From positions 1 through 64,000 of the forward strand of contig NZ_VCLA01000024.1 in the NCBI RefSeq assembly GCF_009600885.1: a DNA stretch of 64,000 nucleotides. The letters run 5' to 3'. Below, piece by piece: positions 44,303 to 55,045 of this stretch; within the stretch, counting starts at the first letter, position 1, and each line of letters begins with the position of its first letter. Source of the stretch: Streptomyces jumonjinensis. GTDB taxonomy: Bacteria > Actinomycetota > Actinomycetes > Streptomycetales > Streptomycetaceae. The notes beneath the pieces were generated by a model. It did no database searches and was not told the DNA's origin. It saw nothing but the letters and a program-made list of their open reading frames with translations. The position numbers and the translations under genes were made by a program.

Positions 44303-44355
44303 ACGGTCAGACGGTCAGACGGTCAGACGGTCAGACGGTCAGACGGTCAGACGGT
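44303..44355. repeat. Octanucleotide tandem repeat (ACGGTCAG), six copies
   Basis: ACGGTCAG is repeated six times without error from 44303 to 44350, with a partial seventh. It lies between the membrane protein gene and thiC (stop at 44402), so it would be transcribed as thiC 3' UTR. A further degenerate GACCCA repeat precedes it (44240-44270). Confidence 0.92.
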
Positions 44356-44401
44356 GCGAACGACCGGGACCTCCGACAGGATGCCGCCGAGCCGGAAGCC
44401 G

Positions 44402-46321
<1,920 letters not shown>

Positions 46322-46403
46322 GTGTGCAAAGGTGGCACCACGCTAGCGTCATCTCTGGCGTGCTGAACAGAGGGCCCACCTCCGTTCTTGCGATGATCGG
46401 TCG

Positions 46404-47993
46404 GTGACCTCTTCGCCGCCCGACCCCCAGCAGGAACCCGATCCCCGGCAGCCGGCCGGTCCCCCGGGGCAGCGGCCATGGCCGCATCCGACCGGCTATT
46501 CGGACACTTCCGGACATCCTCAAGGCACCGGCCCGGCGTCTGCGCACAGTCATGGCCAGGGTCATGGCCACAGTCACAATCACAGCCACAGTCACAGCCA
46601 TGGGCCGGCCGCTCCGGTCTCCCGGCATCTGCGCAGAGTCATCGCAGCCGTGCTGATCCCCTTCGCCACCGCGGTCGTCGTGGGGCTTCTGGTGCTCTGG
46701 CCCGGTTCCGTGCCCGGTCATGAGCCCACCGGGGTGGGCTTCGACCGGCAGACCGAGCAGGCGACGGTGACCCGGGTCGAGAAGGTCGACTGCGAGGATG
46801 TGAACGCCGGTCAGGCGCCGCCGACCGGGGACACCAGCACGCCCCAGGGGCGCGAAGCAGTCAACGCCCTCAAGGGTGACTGCGGGAAGGCCCGGATCAA
46901 GGTCACCACCGGCGAGAACAAGGGCCGGATCTTCACCGAGATCGTCCAGCCCGCCGCATCACGCCAGTTGAAGCAGGGCCAGGATGTGGTGGTGGCCTTC
47001 GCCCCCGACGCTCCCCGCGAACTCCAGTACGCGGTGATCGATGTGGACCGTACGTTCCCGATGGCGCTGCTGGCCGGGATCTTCGCCCTCGCGGTGGTGC
47101 TGGTGGGGCGTATGCGCGGGGTGATGGCGCTGATCGCACTGGTGATCTCCTTCGCCGTGCTCACCCTGTTCATCCTGCCCGCGATCCTGGAAGGCTCCAA
47201 TCCGCTGGTCGTGGCGGTGGTCGGATCGAGCGCCATCATGCTGATCGCGCTCTATATGTGCCATGGGCTGACCGCGCGCACCTCGGTGGCGGTTCTCGGC
47301 ACTCTGATCTCGCTCATACTGATCGGGCTCCTCGGCTCGCTCTTCATCGGCTGGGGAAGTCTGAGCGGCAATACCGATGACAACACGGGTCTGATTCACG
47401 GTCTCTACCCGCATATCGATATGAGCGGCCTCCTGCTGGCCGGTGTGATCATCGGCTCGCTCGGTGTGCTCGACGATGTGACGGTGACCCAGACCTCGGC
47501 CGTATGGGAGCTGCGTCAGGCGGATCCGGACATGGGCCCGAGGGCGCTGTACCGCGCGGGCATCCGTATCGGCCGGGACCATATCGCCTCGGTGGTCAAT
47601 ACGCTCGTCCTGGCCTACGCGGGGGCCGCGCTGCCGCTGCTGCTGCTCTTCTCGGTCGCGCAGAGCAGCGTGGGGACGGTGGCGAACAGCGAGGTGGTGG
47701 CGGAGGAGATCGTACGGACCCTGGTGGGATCGATCGGTCTGGTGGCGTCGGTACCGGTGACCACCGCGCTCGCGGCGCTCGTCGTCTCCGCCGACCGGCC
47801 GGCCGGGGCGACGGCGGGTCGGGCGGATCGGACGCCCGCACCCGTACCCGTACCCGGCGGGGGCACGGTACGGGCTACGCCGCCGGGGCAGGACTGGCGC
47901 CCCGGAGAGGGAAGGGCGTCGGAGGGCAGCGGGGCGCAGGGGCGCGGCGGGCTCATCGGGCTCGGTGGCAAGGGCCGCCGCCGTAAGAGATAG
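46404..47993 (+). CDS. YibE/F family membrane protein with His-rich N-terminus
   Basis: 529 residues. Residues 48-66 hold nine histidines (HSHGQGHGHSHNHSHSHSH), probably a metal-binding segment. A first span (residues 77-100) leads to an extracytoplasmic domain (about 100-215), then seven or so spans of the YibE/F family (AVVGSSAIMLIALYMCHGL, LGVLDDVTVTQTSAVWEL). The C-terminus is basic. The role of YibE/F is not established; export of small ligands or metals has been suggested. GTG start. It is divergent from the thiC riboswitch and ends 28 bp from the convergent ssgA. Confidence 0.9.
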   Translation: MTSSPPDPQQEPDPRQPAGPPGQRPWPHPTGYSDTSGHPQGTGPASAHSHGQGHGHSHNHSHSHSHGPAAPVSRHLRRVIAAVLIPFATAVVVGLLVLWPGSVPGHEPTGVGFDRQTEQATVTRVEKVDCEDVNAGQAPPTGDTSTPQGREAVNALKGDCGKARIKVTTGENKGRIFTEIVQPAASRQLKQGQDVVVAFAPDAPRELQYAVIDVDRTFPMALLAGIFALAVVLVGRMRGVMALIALVISFAVLTLFILPAILEGSNPLVVAVVGSSAIMLIALYMCHGLTARTSVAVLGTLISLILIGLLGSLFIGWGSLSGNTDDNTGLIHGLYPHIDMSGLLLAGVIIGSLGVLDDVTVTQTSAVWELRQADPDMGPRALYRAGIRIGRDHIASVVNTLVLAYAGAALPLLLLFSVAQSSVGTVANSEVVAEEIVRTLVGSIGLVASVPVTTALAALVVSADRPAGATAGRADRTPAPVPVPGGGTVRATPPGQDWRPGEGRASEGSGAQGRGGLIGLGGKGRRRKR

Positions 47994-48021
47994 CGGCCGC
48001 GGACAGGGGGCACCAGCCGGT

Positions 48022-48462
48022 TCAGCCCGCGTTCTCCTCGGCCTCGGCGAGAATGGCCTTGAGCGCCCGGTCGAGATCGGCCTCGAAGTCGCCGTACGAC
48101 CGCTCCCGCCCCAGCGGCACCAGCCGGTCGGTGCGGTCGAGGAAGGCCGCGATCGGCGCCGCGCTCACCAGAAACAGCGCGCGGTCGCCGCGGACCTGGA
48201 GCCGGATGCCGATGTCGGCGCACTCCCCGGGGCCGGCCGGCGCGATGTGCACATCGCCCTCACCACTGGGACAGAGCAGACCGTCCATCAGGAGATCGCG
48301 ACCGAAGGACCAGGTCACAGGGGCGTCTCCGGGTAGATGGAAGGTCATCCGCACGGCGTAGGGATCCTCCGTCTCGTACCGAAGCTCCACCGGGATCCGG
48401 AGTGAGAGCTCCTCGGAGACAAGGAAGCTCATCAGGACCTCGGACTGGACCGACTCGCGCAT
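48022..48462 (-). CDS. ssgA: Sporulation-specific cell division protein SsgA
   Basis: 146 residues of the SsgA-like (SALP) family, actinobacteria-specific proteins that localise septation. The core reads MSFLVSEELSLRIPVELRYE, DPYAVRMTFHLPGDAPVTWSF, GEGDVHIAP and LDRTDRLVPLG, and matches SsgA rather than SsgB from memory. The ATG at 48462 (MRESVQSEVL) is chosen because other SALPs begin with the corresponding strand; the ATG at 48432 is possible. SsgA activates sporulation septum placement. Its usual activator gene ssgR (IclR family), normally directly upstream, is absent. Confidence 0.93.
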   Translation of the reverse strand: MRESVQSEVLMSFLVSEELSLRIPVELRYETEDPYAVRMTFHLPGDAPVTWSFGRDLLMDGLLCPSGEGDVHIAPAGPGECADIGIRLQVRGDRALFLVSAAPIAAFLDRTDRLVPLGRERSYGDFEADLDRALKAILAEAEENAG

Positions 48463-48822
48463 CGTGCACCCCGCAGTGAAGGAAGACTGCTGAAAGCCTG
48501 TCGAAAACGGCCAGGAATGATCTCCCTGGCCCTCTTGCCGCAATCGCGCTGAAAGCACTAGAGGAGTACAGGGAGTCATTTTTGGATACCGAAAGAGAAC
48601 GCAAACGCACCCCGTAACCTCTCAACCCCCTTGCGTAGCTGTTCGATCGCAGGGAGCGGCCGTCGCTCCTCATGGAGGGGTGGAGAAATAGCCAGGGACG
48701 CCGCCGTGGACGGGATCCCGAGGCCGTGGCAACGGCTTGCCACTGTAACGGCCTTCTCAGGGGATGGATTTGGCAGTCAACAGGTGTTCCCCCGCCCGGG
48801 TTAACACTTGTACCGCTTGTGG

Positions 48823-49041
48823 TTACCAGTCCCCTCGGGAGTTCGACGATGACGTGAACTTCCGTACGACAAAGACGAGTCCGGCTATCAGCGCGACCGA
48901 GAGCAGCAGCTTGAAAAGCAGTCCGATCACAAAGCCGACCACGCTGGCGATCAGACCTCCGAACACGGCGAGCGCGATGACGGGCACCACGATCCACTTC
49001 ACCCACCACGGCATCCCGGTGAAGATCTCTCGTACGGCCAT
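48823..49041 (-). CDS. DUF5326 small membrane protein
   Basis: 72 residues with two adjacent hydrophobic spans (IVVPVIALAVFGGLIASVV and IGLLFKLLLSVALIAGLVF) and a polar tail (VRKFTSSSNSRGDW). It begins MAVREIFTGMPWW. I recognise it as the Streptomyces DUF5326 family, usually encoded near ssgR-ssgA. Function unknown. AAAGAGGTAGGG lies upstream of its ATG. Confidence 0.85.
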   Translation of the reverse strand: MAVREIFTGMPWWVKWIVVPVIALAVFGGLIASVVGFVIGLLFKLLLSVALIAGLVFVVRKFTSSSNSRGDW

Positions 49042-49212
49042 CGCCCTACCTCTTTCCTCTGCGCCTTCTTGGTTCCTTCGCGATCGTGTCTTCGATGCTA
49101 GGGGGGCGAAGGCCGGAACGGGGGTTCCGGAGCCCTTGCTCTCCCCTGAGCGAACCCCTAGGGACCGGTGGGGGCTCCCCTCCGCTTCCAGCGGGAGTCC
49201 GGCCGGAGAGCG

Positions 49213-49530
49213 TCAGCTCTCGGGAGGAGAGAAGACGACCATCACCCGCAGATCCTCGGTGATGTGGTGGAACTTATGGGAGACCCCGGCCGGAACATAC
49301 ACAACGCTCCCCCGCGCGACCTGGGTCGTCTCCATGCCGACCGTGACGGCGGCACGGCCGCTGACCACGAAGTAGACCTCGTCCTGGGTGTGCGGCAGCT
49401 GTGGGTCGAGCGCCCCCGCGTCGAGCGCGTAGAGACCGACCGACATATTCCGCTCCCGCAGGAACTGCAGATACGCGCCGTCGTTCGCGGCTCGCTCCGC
49501 CTCCAGCTCGTCCAGTCGGAATGCCTTCAT
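49213..49530 (-). CDS. Cupin domain protein
   Basis: 105 residues. The cupin motifs are QLPHTQDEVYFVVSGRAAV (His, Glu metal ligands) and SVVYVPAGVSHKFHHITED (His). It folds as a single small beta-barrel, probably metal-bound, of unknown enzymatic role. The start ATG at 49530 (MKAFRLDELEAER) is used; the open frame extends 17 codons further with poor sequence. Divergent from the four-span holin-like gene by 51 bp, so they share a promoter region. Confidence 0.85.
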   Translation of the reverse strand: MKAFRLDELEAERAANDGAYLQFLRERNMSVGLYALDAGALDPQLPHTQDEVYFVVSGRAAVTVGMETTQVARGSVVYVPAGVSHKFHHITEDLRVMVVFSPPES

Positions 49531-49581
49531 CGTCCGTCCGCCCCTGCCGTCGTCCCGATCGCGTCTGCCACGATCAGACAC

Positions 49582-49959
49582 ATGATGAATTTTGTAGTCA
49601 AGACGATCGCCAACGCGGCGGCGCTGGCCGTGGCCATCTGGCTGCTCTCGGGCATCACCCTCACCGGTGACGACACCGGCGGAAAGGCCCTGACCCTGCT
49701 GATGGTCGTGCTGATCTTCGGCCTGGTCAATCTGGTCGTCAAGCCCGTGGTGAAGCTGCTGACCCTGCCGCTGTTCATCCTCACCCTGGGGCTGATCACC
49801 GTGGTCGTGAACGCGCTGATGCTGCTGCTGACCTCCTGGCTGGCCGACAAGGTCGATCTGAACTTCCAGGTCGAGGGTTTCTGGACCGCCCTGCTGGGCG
49901 CCCTGATCGTCTCCGTCGTCTCCTGGGCCCTGAACGTCGCCCTTCCCGAGCGGGACTGA
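49582..49959 (+). CDS. Phage holin family / four-helix membrane protein (DUF360-like)
   Basis: 125 residues with four hydrophobic segments: ANAAALAVAIWLLSGITLT, LMVVLIFGLVNLVVKPVVKL, FILTLGLITVVVNALMLLL and ALLGALIVSVVSWALNV. It is typical of the small mycobacterial-type 4 TM phage holin family (Pfam). Despite the name there is no prophage here; function unknown. ATG at 49582 or 49585. Confidence 0.85.
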   Translation: MMNFVVKTIANAAALAVAIWLLSGITLTGDDTGGKALTLLMVVLIFGLVNLVVKPVVKLLTLPLFILTLGLITVVVNALMLLLTSWLADKVDLNFQVEGFWTALLGALIVSVVSWALNVALPERD

Positions 49960-50077
49960 CCTCGCCCCGCCTCAGCGGGACCGAACCGGCCGTAGCGAAC
50001 CGGCCGTAACAAACCGAGCGGTACCGACCCGAGCGGGACCGAACCAGACGTAACGGACAAGGACCGGGCACACGCAT

Positions 50078-51211
50078 ATGAACAGCACCACTGACGCGGG
50101 AGACGGCACCAGAGCGGTACGGGCGGGGCTGCCCGAACCGGTGAAGTACGAGCCGACCCTGCCGGGCCCGGTCTTCGCGGCCCACTTCCATCTGCCGGGC
50201 GAGCCCACCGGCCCGTACACCTACGGCCGTGACACCAACCCGACCTGGACCCATCTGGAGCGGGCGATCGGGGAACTGGAGGCTCCGGGGGAGTCCGTCG
50301 AGACCGTGGTCTTCGCGTCGGGAATGGCCGCGATCTCCGCCGTGCTGTTCTCCCGGCTGCGGGCCGGCGACACGGTGGTGCTGCCGGGCGACGGCTACCA
50401 GGCGCTGCCGCTGATCGCCGAGCAGCTCGACGCGTACGGCATCGAGGTCAGAACCGCGCCGACGGGCGGCGACGCCCAGCTGTCCGTACTGCGGGGCGCG
50501 CGGCTGCTGTGGATCGAGAGCCCGTCCAATCCGGGGCTCGATGTGTGCGACATACGGAGGCTGGTCGACGCGGCGCACGCGGAAGGCGCGCTGGTGGCCG
50601 TCGACAACACCCTCGCCACCCCGCTGGGACAGCGCCCGCTGGAGCTGGGTGCCGATTTCTCGGTGGCCAGCGACACCAAGGGGATGACGGGCCACGGCGA
50701 TATTCTGCTCGGCCATGTGACCTGCCGCGATGCTTCTCTGGCCGCGGATGTGCGGCGCTGGCGCAAGGTGGCCGGGGCGATTCCGGGGCCCATGGAGGCA
50801 TGGCTCGCCCACCGGTCGCTGGCCACGATCCAGCTGCGCATCGAACGGCAGTGCGTGAACGCGCTGGCGCTCGCACAAGCGCTGGGCGGGCGCGGCGAGG
50901 TGACCGGGCTGCGCTATCCGGGGCTGCCCACGGACCCTTCGTACCCGCTCGCCACTCGCCAGATGCGGCGCTACGGCGGGGTGGTCTCCTTCACCCTGCC
51001 CGACCGAGGACACGCGGAGCGGTTTCTGGACGCCCTGCGGCTGGTGGACGACGCGACGAGCTTCGGCGGGGTCCGCTCTTCCGCGGAACGGCGGGGCCGC
51101 TGGGGCGGCGATGCGGTGCCGGAGGGCTTCATCCGGCTGTCGGCGGGCGTGGAGGACACCGACGACCTGGTGGCGGATGTCCTGCGGGCGCTGGACGGAG
51201 CGGCCCGATAG
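50078..51211 (+). CDS. Cystathionine gamma-lyase/synthase-like PLP enzyme
   Basis: 377-residue fold type I PLP enzyme (Cys/Met metabolism family). PYTYGRDTNPTW, VVFASGMAAISAVLF, WIESPSNPGLDV, AVDNTLATPLGQRPLELGAD and the PLP-lysine motif SDTKGMTGHGDILLG are present; the usual SxTKYxxGHSD is altered to SDTKGMTGHGD. It probably cleaves cystathionine or a related thioether. A LysR regulator follows on the same strand. Confidence 0.87.
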   Translation: MNSTTDAGDGTRAVRAGLPEPVKYEPTLPGPVFAAHFHLPGEPTGPYTYGRDTNPTWTHLERAIGELEAPGESVETVVFASGMAAISAVLFSRLRAGDTVVLPGDGYQALPLIAEQLDAYGIEVRTAPTGGDAQLSVLRGARLLWIESPSNPGLDVCDIRRLVDAAHAEGALVAVDNTLATPLGQRPLELGADFSVASDTKGMTGHGDILLGHVTCRDASLAADVRRWRKVAGAIPGPMEAWLAHRSLATIQLRIERQCVNALALAQALGGRGEVTGLRYPGLPTDPSYPLATRQMRRYGGVVSFTLPDRGHAERFLDALRLVDDATSFGGVRSSAERRGRWGGDAVPEGFIRLSAGVEDTDDLVADVLRALDGAAR

Positions 51212-51431
51212 ACGCTCCGGACCCGACCCGGATGCGCTGGAGTGCTCTCCGGGGCCATGGACGGCGACGCGGGTCCTGCTCCGGGCACGGCAGGTTCGCG
51301 GGCACTCTGGCGGGCGGTCCGGGCCTCCCCCCTCATGGCTCGGACCGCCCCGGTTCATCCCCCCGAAGAACCGCGCGAACCAGGCTAGTTGACTCTGCGT
51401 CAGTGTCCAATCACAGTAGCGACAGCGACCT

Positions 51432-51449
51432 ATCGACTTATTTATCGAT
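51432..51449 (+). promoter_or_regulatory. Possible LysR-type operator
   Basis: ATCGA (51432-51436) and TCGAT (51445-51449) are inverted arms spaced by eight bases in an AT-rich patch 48 bp before the regulator's start; TATCGA is also directly repeated (51431, 51443). It could equally be promoter DNA. Confidence 0.3.
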
Positions 51450-51496
51450 GCCCGGTCCGTGTCCGTGGGGTACAGCCGGTGTCAGGAGGGCTCGGA

Positions 51497-52387
51497 ATGG
51501 ATCTGGCCCTGCTGCGCACCTTTGTCACCGTGCACCGAGCCGGCTCCTTCACCCGGGCAGCGGCCCTGCTGGGACTCTCCCAGCCCGCGGTGACCGGGCA
51601 GATACGCGCCCTGGAACGGCAGCTGGGGCGGCCGCTCTTTCTGCGCCAGGCCCGCGGGGTCACCCCTACCGCCATCGGCGATGAACTGGCCCACCGGGCC
51701 GCGCCGCATCTGGACGCGCTCGTCGAGATCGCCGAGGCCGGTCTCGACGAGGAGTCCGCCATCCGGACCCTGCATCTGGCGGGTCCGCCCGAGTTCACCT
51801 CGCTCAGGGCGCTGCCCGCCCTCACCCCGCTGATCTCCCGTGGACTGGCGCTGCGGGCCTCCTTCGGCAACACCGAGGAGACCTTGGAGGGGCTGGCCGC
51901 GGGACACCACGATCTGGCCATCACCACGGCCCGGCCCCGCGGCGGGTTACTGACCTCGACCCCTCTCTGCGACGAGGAGCATGTGCTGGTGGCGTCCCCG
52001 CGCTGGGCCGCCCGGCTGGGACCCGGTGTGCTGCACGGGGGCCATGTGGTGCTGGAGCAGCTGCCCGTGGTGGAGGTCCATGAGTCCCTGCCGCTGGTCT
52101 CGCGCTACTGGTCCGCCGTCTTCGACTCCCCGCCCGCCGCCGCGGGCGCCGTCATCGCTCCCGATCTGCGCGCTGTCCTGGAGACCGCGGCCTCAGGCGC
52201 CGGACTGGCCGTGCTGCCGCGCTATCTCTGCATGGAGGCCCTTGAGCGGGGACGCCTGGTGGCGCTCCTGGATCCTCCAGTGCCTCCGCTGCGGACCTAT
52301 TTCCTGGTCGTACGCACCGGGACCCTCGCTCTTCCGCCCGTCGCCCGGGCGCACGAGTGGCTGCTGCGCGCGGCCGTCGACTGGTGA
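51497..52387 (+). CDS. LysR family transcriptional regulator with a TTA codon
   Basis: 296 residues. The winged HTH is MDLALLRTFVTVHRAGSFTR followed by AAALLGLSQPAVTGQIRAL and ERQLGRPLFLR. The effector domain has two Rossmann-like lobes (LHLAGPPEFTSLRALPAL, AGLAVLPRYLCMEALERG). AGGAGG (51484-51489) lies seven bases before the ATG. Codon 151 is TTA (51947-51949, GGC GGG TTA CTG), the rare codon read by the bldA tRNA, so translation may be tied to development. It is the only in-frame TTA I found in the window. Effector and targets unknown. Confidence 0.92.
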   Translation: MDLALLRTFVTVHRAGSFTRAAALLGLSQPAVTGQIRALERQLGRPLFLRQARGVTPTAIGDELAHRAAPHLDALVEIAEAGLDEESAIRTLHLAGPPEFTSLRALPALTPLISRGLALRASFGNTEETLEGLAAGHHDLAITTARPRGGLLTSTPLCDEEHVLVASPRWAARLGPGVLHGGHVVLEQLPVVEVHESLPLVSRYWSAVFDSPPAAAGAVIAPDLRAVLETAASGAGLAVLPRYLCMEALERGRLVALLDPPVPPLRTYFLVVRTGTLALPPVARAHEWLLRAAVDW

Positions 52388-52439
52388 CCGTGCCGTCCGG
52401 GAGAGTTTCAGAACGGGCGGCGCGGGCCATTTTCCAGTC

Positions 52440-52919
52440 ATGACCGAACGTCCCGTGGTCAAGCGCACCGCCCGCGCCATTCTGCTCGATGGCGACGATC
52501 TCATCCTGATCAAGCGCACCAGGCCGGGTGTGGATCCCTACTGGCTGACACCGGGCGGCGGGGTCGAGCCCGGGGACTCCACTGTGATCGACGCTCTCCA
52601 CCGCGAGGTGGACGAAGAGCTCGGAGCCAAGATCACCGATGTGGTGCCGTGCTTTGTGGACACCGTGGAGCACATCGCCGGGGGCGGGGTGACGGGGGTG
52701 AAAGTGCAGCACTTCTTCGTCTGCCGGCTGGCCTCCATGGACCCCTCCCGGCGGCACGGCCCGGAGATCGACGAGCCCTGCGGCGAGTACGAGATCGTAC
52801 GGGTGCCCTTCAGCCGTATGGGGATCGCGACGGTCCATCTCGTACCTCTCTCACTCCGGCACTATCTGGACGGCAACATCGAGGGTGTGCGCGCGATGCA
52901 CGCCCCCGATCTGGGCTGA
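52440..52919 (+). CDS. Nudix hydrolase
   Basis: 159 residues. The Nudix box is GGVEPGDSTVIDALHREVDE with EELGAK following; the helix REVDEELG is intact but the Glu normally at the end of the first turn is Asp (PGD). KIKRTRPGVDPYWLTPGG provides the strand before the box. It hydrolyses nucleoside-diphosphate-linked substrates; the exact one is unknown. The ATG at 52440 is used. It lies 52 bp after the LysR gene on the same strand. Confidence 0.88.
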   Translation: MTERPVVKRTARAILLDGDDLILIKRTRPGVDPYWLTPGGGVEPGDSTVIDALHREVDEELGAKITDVVPCFVDTVEHIAGGGVTGVKVQHFFVCRLASMDPSRRHGPEIDEPCGEYEIVRVPFSRMGIATVHLVPLSLRHYLDGNIEGVRAMHAPDLG

Positions 52920-53041
52920 CCCCGACCGGGCCGCGCCCCGGGGCCTCACCCGGCGCGTCGGCGCGGCCGGCGACCGCGCGATGGAACCACTTCCTGGAAA
53001 ACACTGGACGAGCGATCACTGCGTCAGACAGCCTGACCTCT

Positions 53042-53899
53042 ATGCCGACACCGCTCCCAGAGCTGCCCATCCGCCGTCTCACCATGGGCGATCTCGTGTC
53101 CTGCGCCGATCTCTCCGAGAATCGTGGCTGGCCTCGCGAGGAGCACAAATGGGGGCTGCTGCTCGCGGCGGGAACGGGATACGGCATCGACGATCCCTCG
53201 GGCAAGGGCCTGGCGTCCGTCTGCGTGATCACTTCTTACGGTCCCCGGCTCGCCGCCATCGGGATGGTGCTCGTCGCCGAAGCCCATGCGCGCCAGGGCA
53301 TCGGCCGCCGGATGATGCGGCATGTCCTGGAGCAGGCCGGGGACACCCCGCTGACTCTGCACGCCACCCCCGCTGGACGACCGCTCTACGAGGAGCTGGG
53401 CTTCACCGCCGTCGGCAGCGCCGAGATGGTCATGGGGCCCTTCCGGAACCATGGCCCGGCCACGACCACCGTGGCCACTCGGCCGGCGACCGCGGAGGAC
53501 CTTCCCGCCATCGTCCATCTGGACAACGAGGTCTTCGGCCTGGACCGCACCCATATGATCACGCGGCTGCCCGCCTTCGCCGACCAGATCCGGGTGGCGG
53601 AGGAAAAGGGCGCTCTGACGGGATACGCGGCGGCCTGGCCGAACATGGACACCCATGTCATCGGTCCGCTGATCGCCCGGGACACCGAGACCGCACAGGC
53701 CCTGATCGCCTCGCTGGCCGCGGGCACGGACCGCCCGCTGCGCACCGACATCGATGTGCGCCACCAGTCGCTCCTGACCTGGGTGAAGGCCCAGGGCTTG
53801 GAGACGGTCGCCTTCAACACGGTGATGACCTACGCCATCGACGATCTGCCGGGCGACTGGGCCCGCCGCTTCGCTCCCCTGTCGGTCGCACTCGGCTGA
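53042..53899 (+). CDS. GNAT family acetyltransferase (two-domain)
   Basis: 285 residues. The N-terminal GNAT core reads GMVLVAEAHARQGIGRRMMRHV, with the acetyl-CoA loop ARQGIGRR, then PLYEELGFTAVG; a second, related domain follows (ATRPATAEDLPAIVHLDNEVFG) with a degenerate loop. It is an N-acetyltransferase of unknown substrate. The ATG at 53042 gives MPTPLPELPIRRLTMGD. Confidence 0.85.
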   Translation: MPTPLPELPIRRLTMGDLVSCADLSENRGWPREEHKWGLLLAAGTGYGIDDPSGKGLASVCVITSYGPRLAAIGMVLVAEAHARQGIGRRMMRHVLEQAGDTPLTLHATPAGRPLYEELGFTAVGSAEMVMGPFRNHGPATTTVATRPATAEDLPAIVHLDNEVFGLDRTHMITRLPAFADQIRVAEEKGALTGYAAAWPNMDTHVIGPLIARDTETAQALIASLAAGTDRPLRTDIDVRHQSLLTWVKAQGLETVAFNTVMTYAIDDLPGDWARRFAPLSVALG

Positions 53900-53994
53900 T
53901 CTCCAGGAGCAGTCGGCATTCATTGCCAACGCGGGATATTGCGAGCGTCGACTACCCTGGGGACATATCGCTCGGGTCTGAAGGAGGACGACAG

Positions 53995-54453
53995 ATGACC
54001 GCGACCGATTCCTCACTCACCGCGCTCTCCCAGGGCTGGTGGGCCCTGTCCCAGCTGCACGGGAAGATCGAGACCCATGCCGAGCGCGCCCTGGAGCGCA
54101 GGCACGGTCTGAGCATGCGCGAGTTCTCCCTCCTCGACGTCCTGAGCCGCCAGCACAGCGGCCCCGGCGGGCATCTCCAGATGAAGCAGGTCGCCGAGGC
54201 GGTCGTCCTGAGCCAGAGCGCCACCACCAGGCTCGTCACCCGGCTGGAAGACCGTGGTCTGCTGCGCCGCTATCTCTGCGACACCGATCGCCGGGGCATC
54301 TACACCGATGTCACCGAGACCGGACAGGGCCTGCTCGCCGAGGCCCGGCCCACCCATGACACGGCGCTGCGGGAAGCCTTCGACGAGGCTGCCGAGAACC
54401 CCGCTCTCGCGCCCCTGGTACGGACCGTCGAAGAACTGCGGGTGCCCGCCTGA
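53995..54453 (+). CDS. MarR family transcriptional regulator
   Basis: 152 residues. The winged-helix core is MKQVAEAVVLSQSATTRLVTRL, then EDRGLLRRYLCDTDRRGIYTDVTETG with the wing residues. AAGGAGG lies eight bases before the ATG. The ligand is unknown. Its promoter lies in the 95-bp gap after the GNAT gene, and another GNAT gene follows by 95 bp; the three may form a small unit. Confidence 0.9.
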   Translation: MTATDSSLTALSQGWWALSQLHGKIETHAERALERRHGLSMREFSLLDVLSRQHSGPGGHLQMKQVAEAVVLSQSATTRLVTRLEDRGLLRRYLCDTDRRGIYTDVTETGQGLLAEARPTHDTALREAFDEAAENPALAPLVRTVEELRVPA

Positions 54454-54548
54454 GTCGTGTCGTCGAAGTCCCGTCTGCCTGGCGGGCGGACGATGCTGCT
54501 GTGACGACACTTCCCAGCCGACCGGGCCGCCTCCGTAATCTGCTGATC

Positions 54549-55001
54549 ATGAACGAACTGGTGATACGACCCGCGATCATGGACGAAATCCCGGCGATCG
54601 TGGCGATGCTGGCCGACGATCCGCTAGGGGCGCAGCGGGAGACCCTGGAGGACCTCAGCCCGTACTACGCGGCCTTCGAGCGGCTGGACCAGGACCCGAA
54701 TCAGCACCAAGCGGTCGCCGTCCGCGAGGGCCGGGTCGTCGGCACCCTCCAGCTCACGATCATTCCCGGACTGTCCCGTCGTGGCTCCACCCGCTCGGTC
54801 ATCGAAGGGGTACGCGTCCACGCGGATGAGCGCGGAAGCGGTCTGGGCACCCGGCTCATCGAGTGGGCGATCGCGGAATCCCGCCGCCAGGGCTGTCAGC
54901 TGGTTCAGCTGACCTCCGATGTCACCCGGACCGATGCCCGCCGGTTCTATGAGCGGCTGGGCTTTGAGCCGTCGCACATCGGATTCAAGCTCGCGCTCTG
55001 A
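54549..55001 (+). CDS. GNAT family acetyltransferase
   Basis: 150 residues, single GNAT domain: IRPAIMDEIPAIVAMLADD, VVGTLQLTIIPGL, VIEGVRVHADERGSGLGTRLI (acetyl-CoA loop RGSGLG) and DARRFYERLGFEPSHIGF. The ATG at 54549 (MNELVIRPA) fits the family start. Substrate unknown. It ends 44 bp before the perfect palindrome that contains parS. Confidence 0.88.
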   Translation: MNELVIRPAIMDEIPAIVAMLADDPLGAQRETLEDLSPYYAAFERLDQDPNQHQAVAVREGRVVGTLQLTIIPGLSRRGSTRSVIEGVRVHADERGSGLGTRLIEWAIAESRRQGCQLVQLTSDVTRTDARRFYERLGFEPSHIGFKLAL

Positions 55002-55045
55002 CCGGCTGCCCCGCGACTGGGGGGCGACTCATCCGGCGTCCCGTG

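Noticed and set aside
49582..49959. Prophage remnant suggested by the holin-like protein
   Set aside because: No other phage genes are nearby; this small four-span family is a standard chromosomal gene in actinobacteria.
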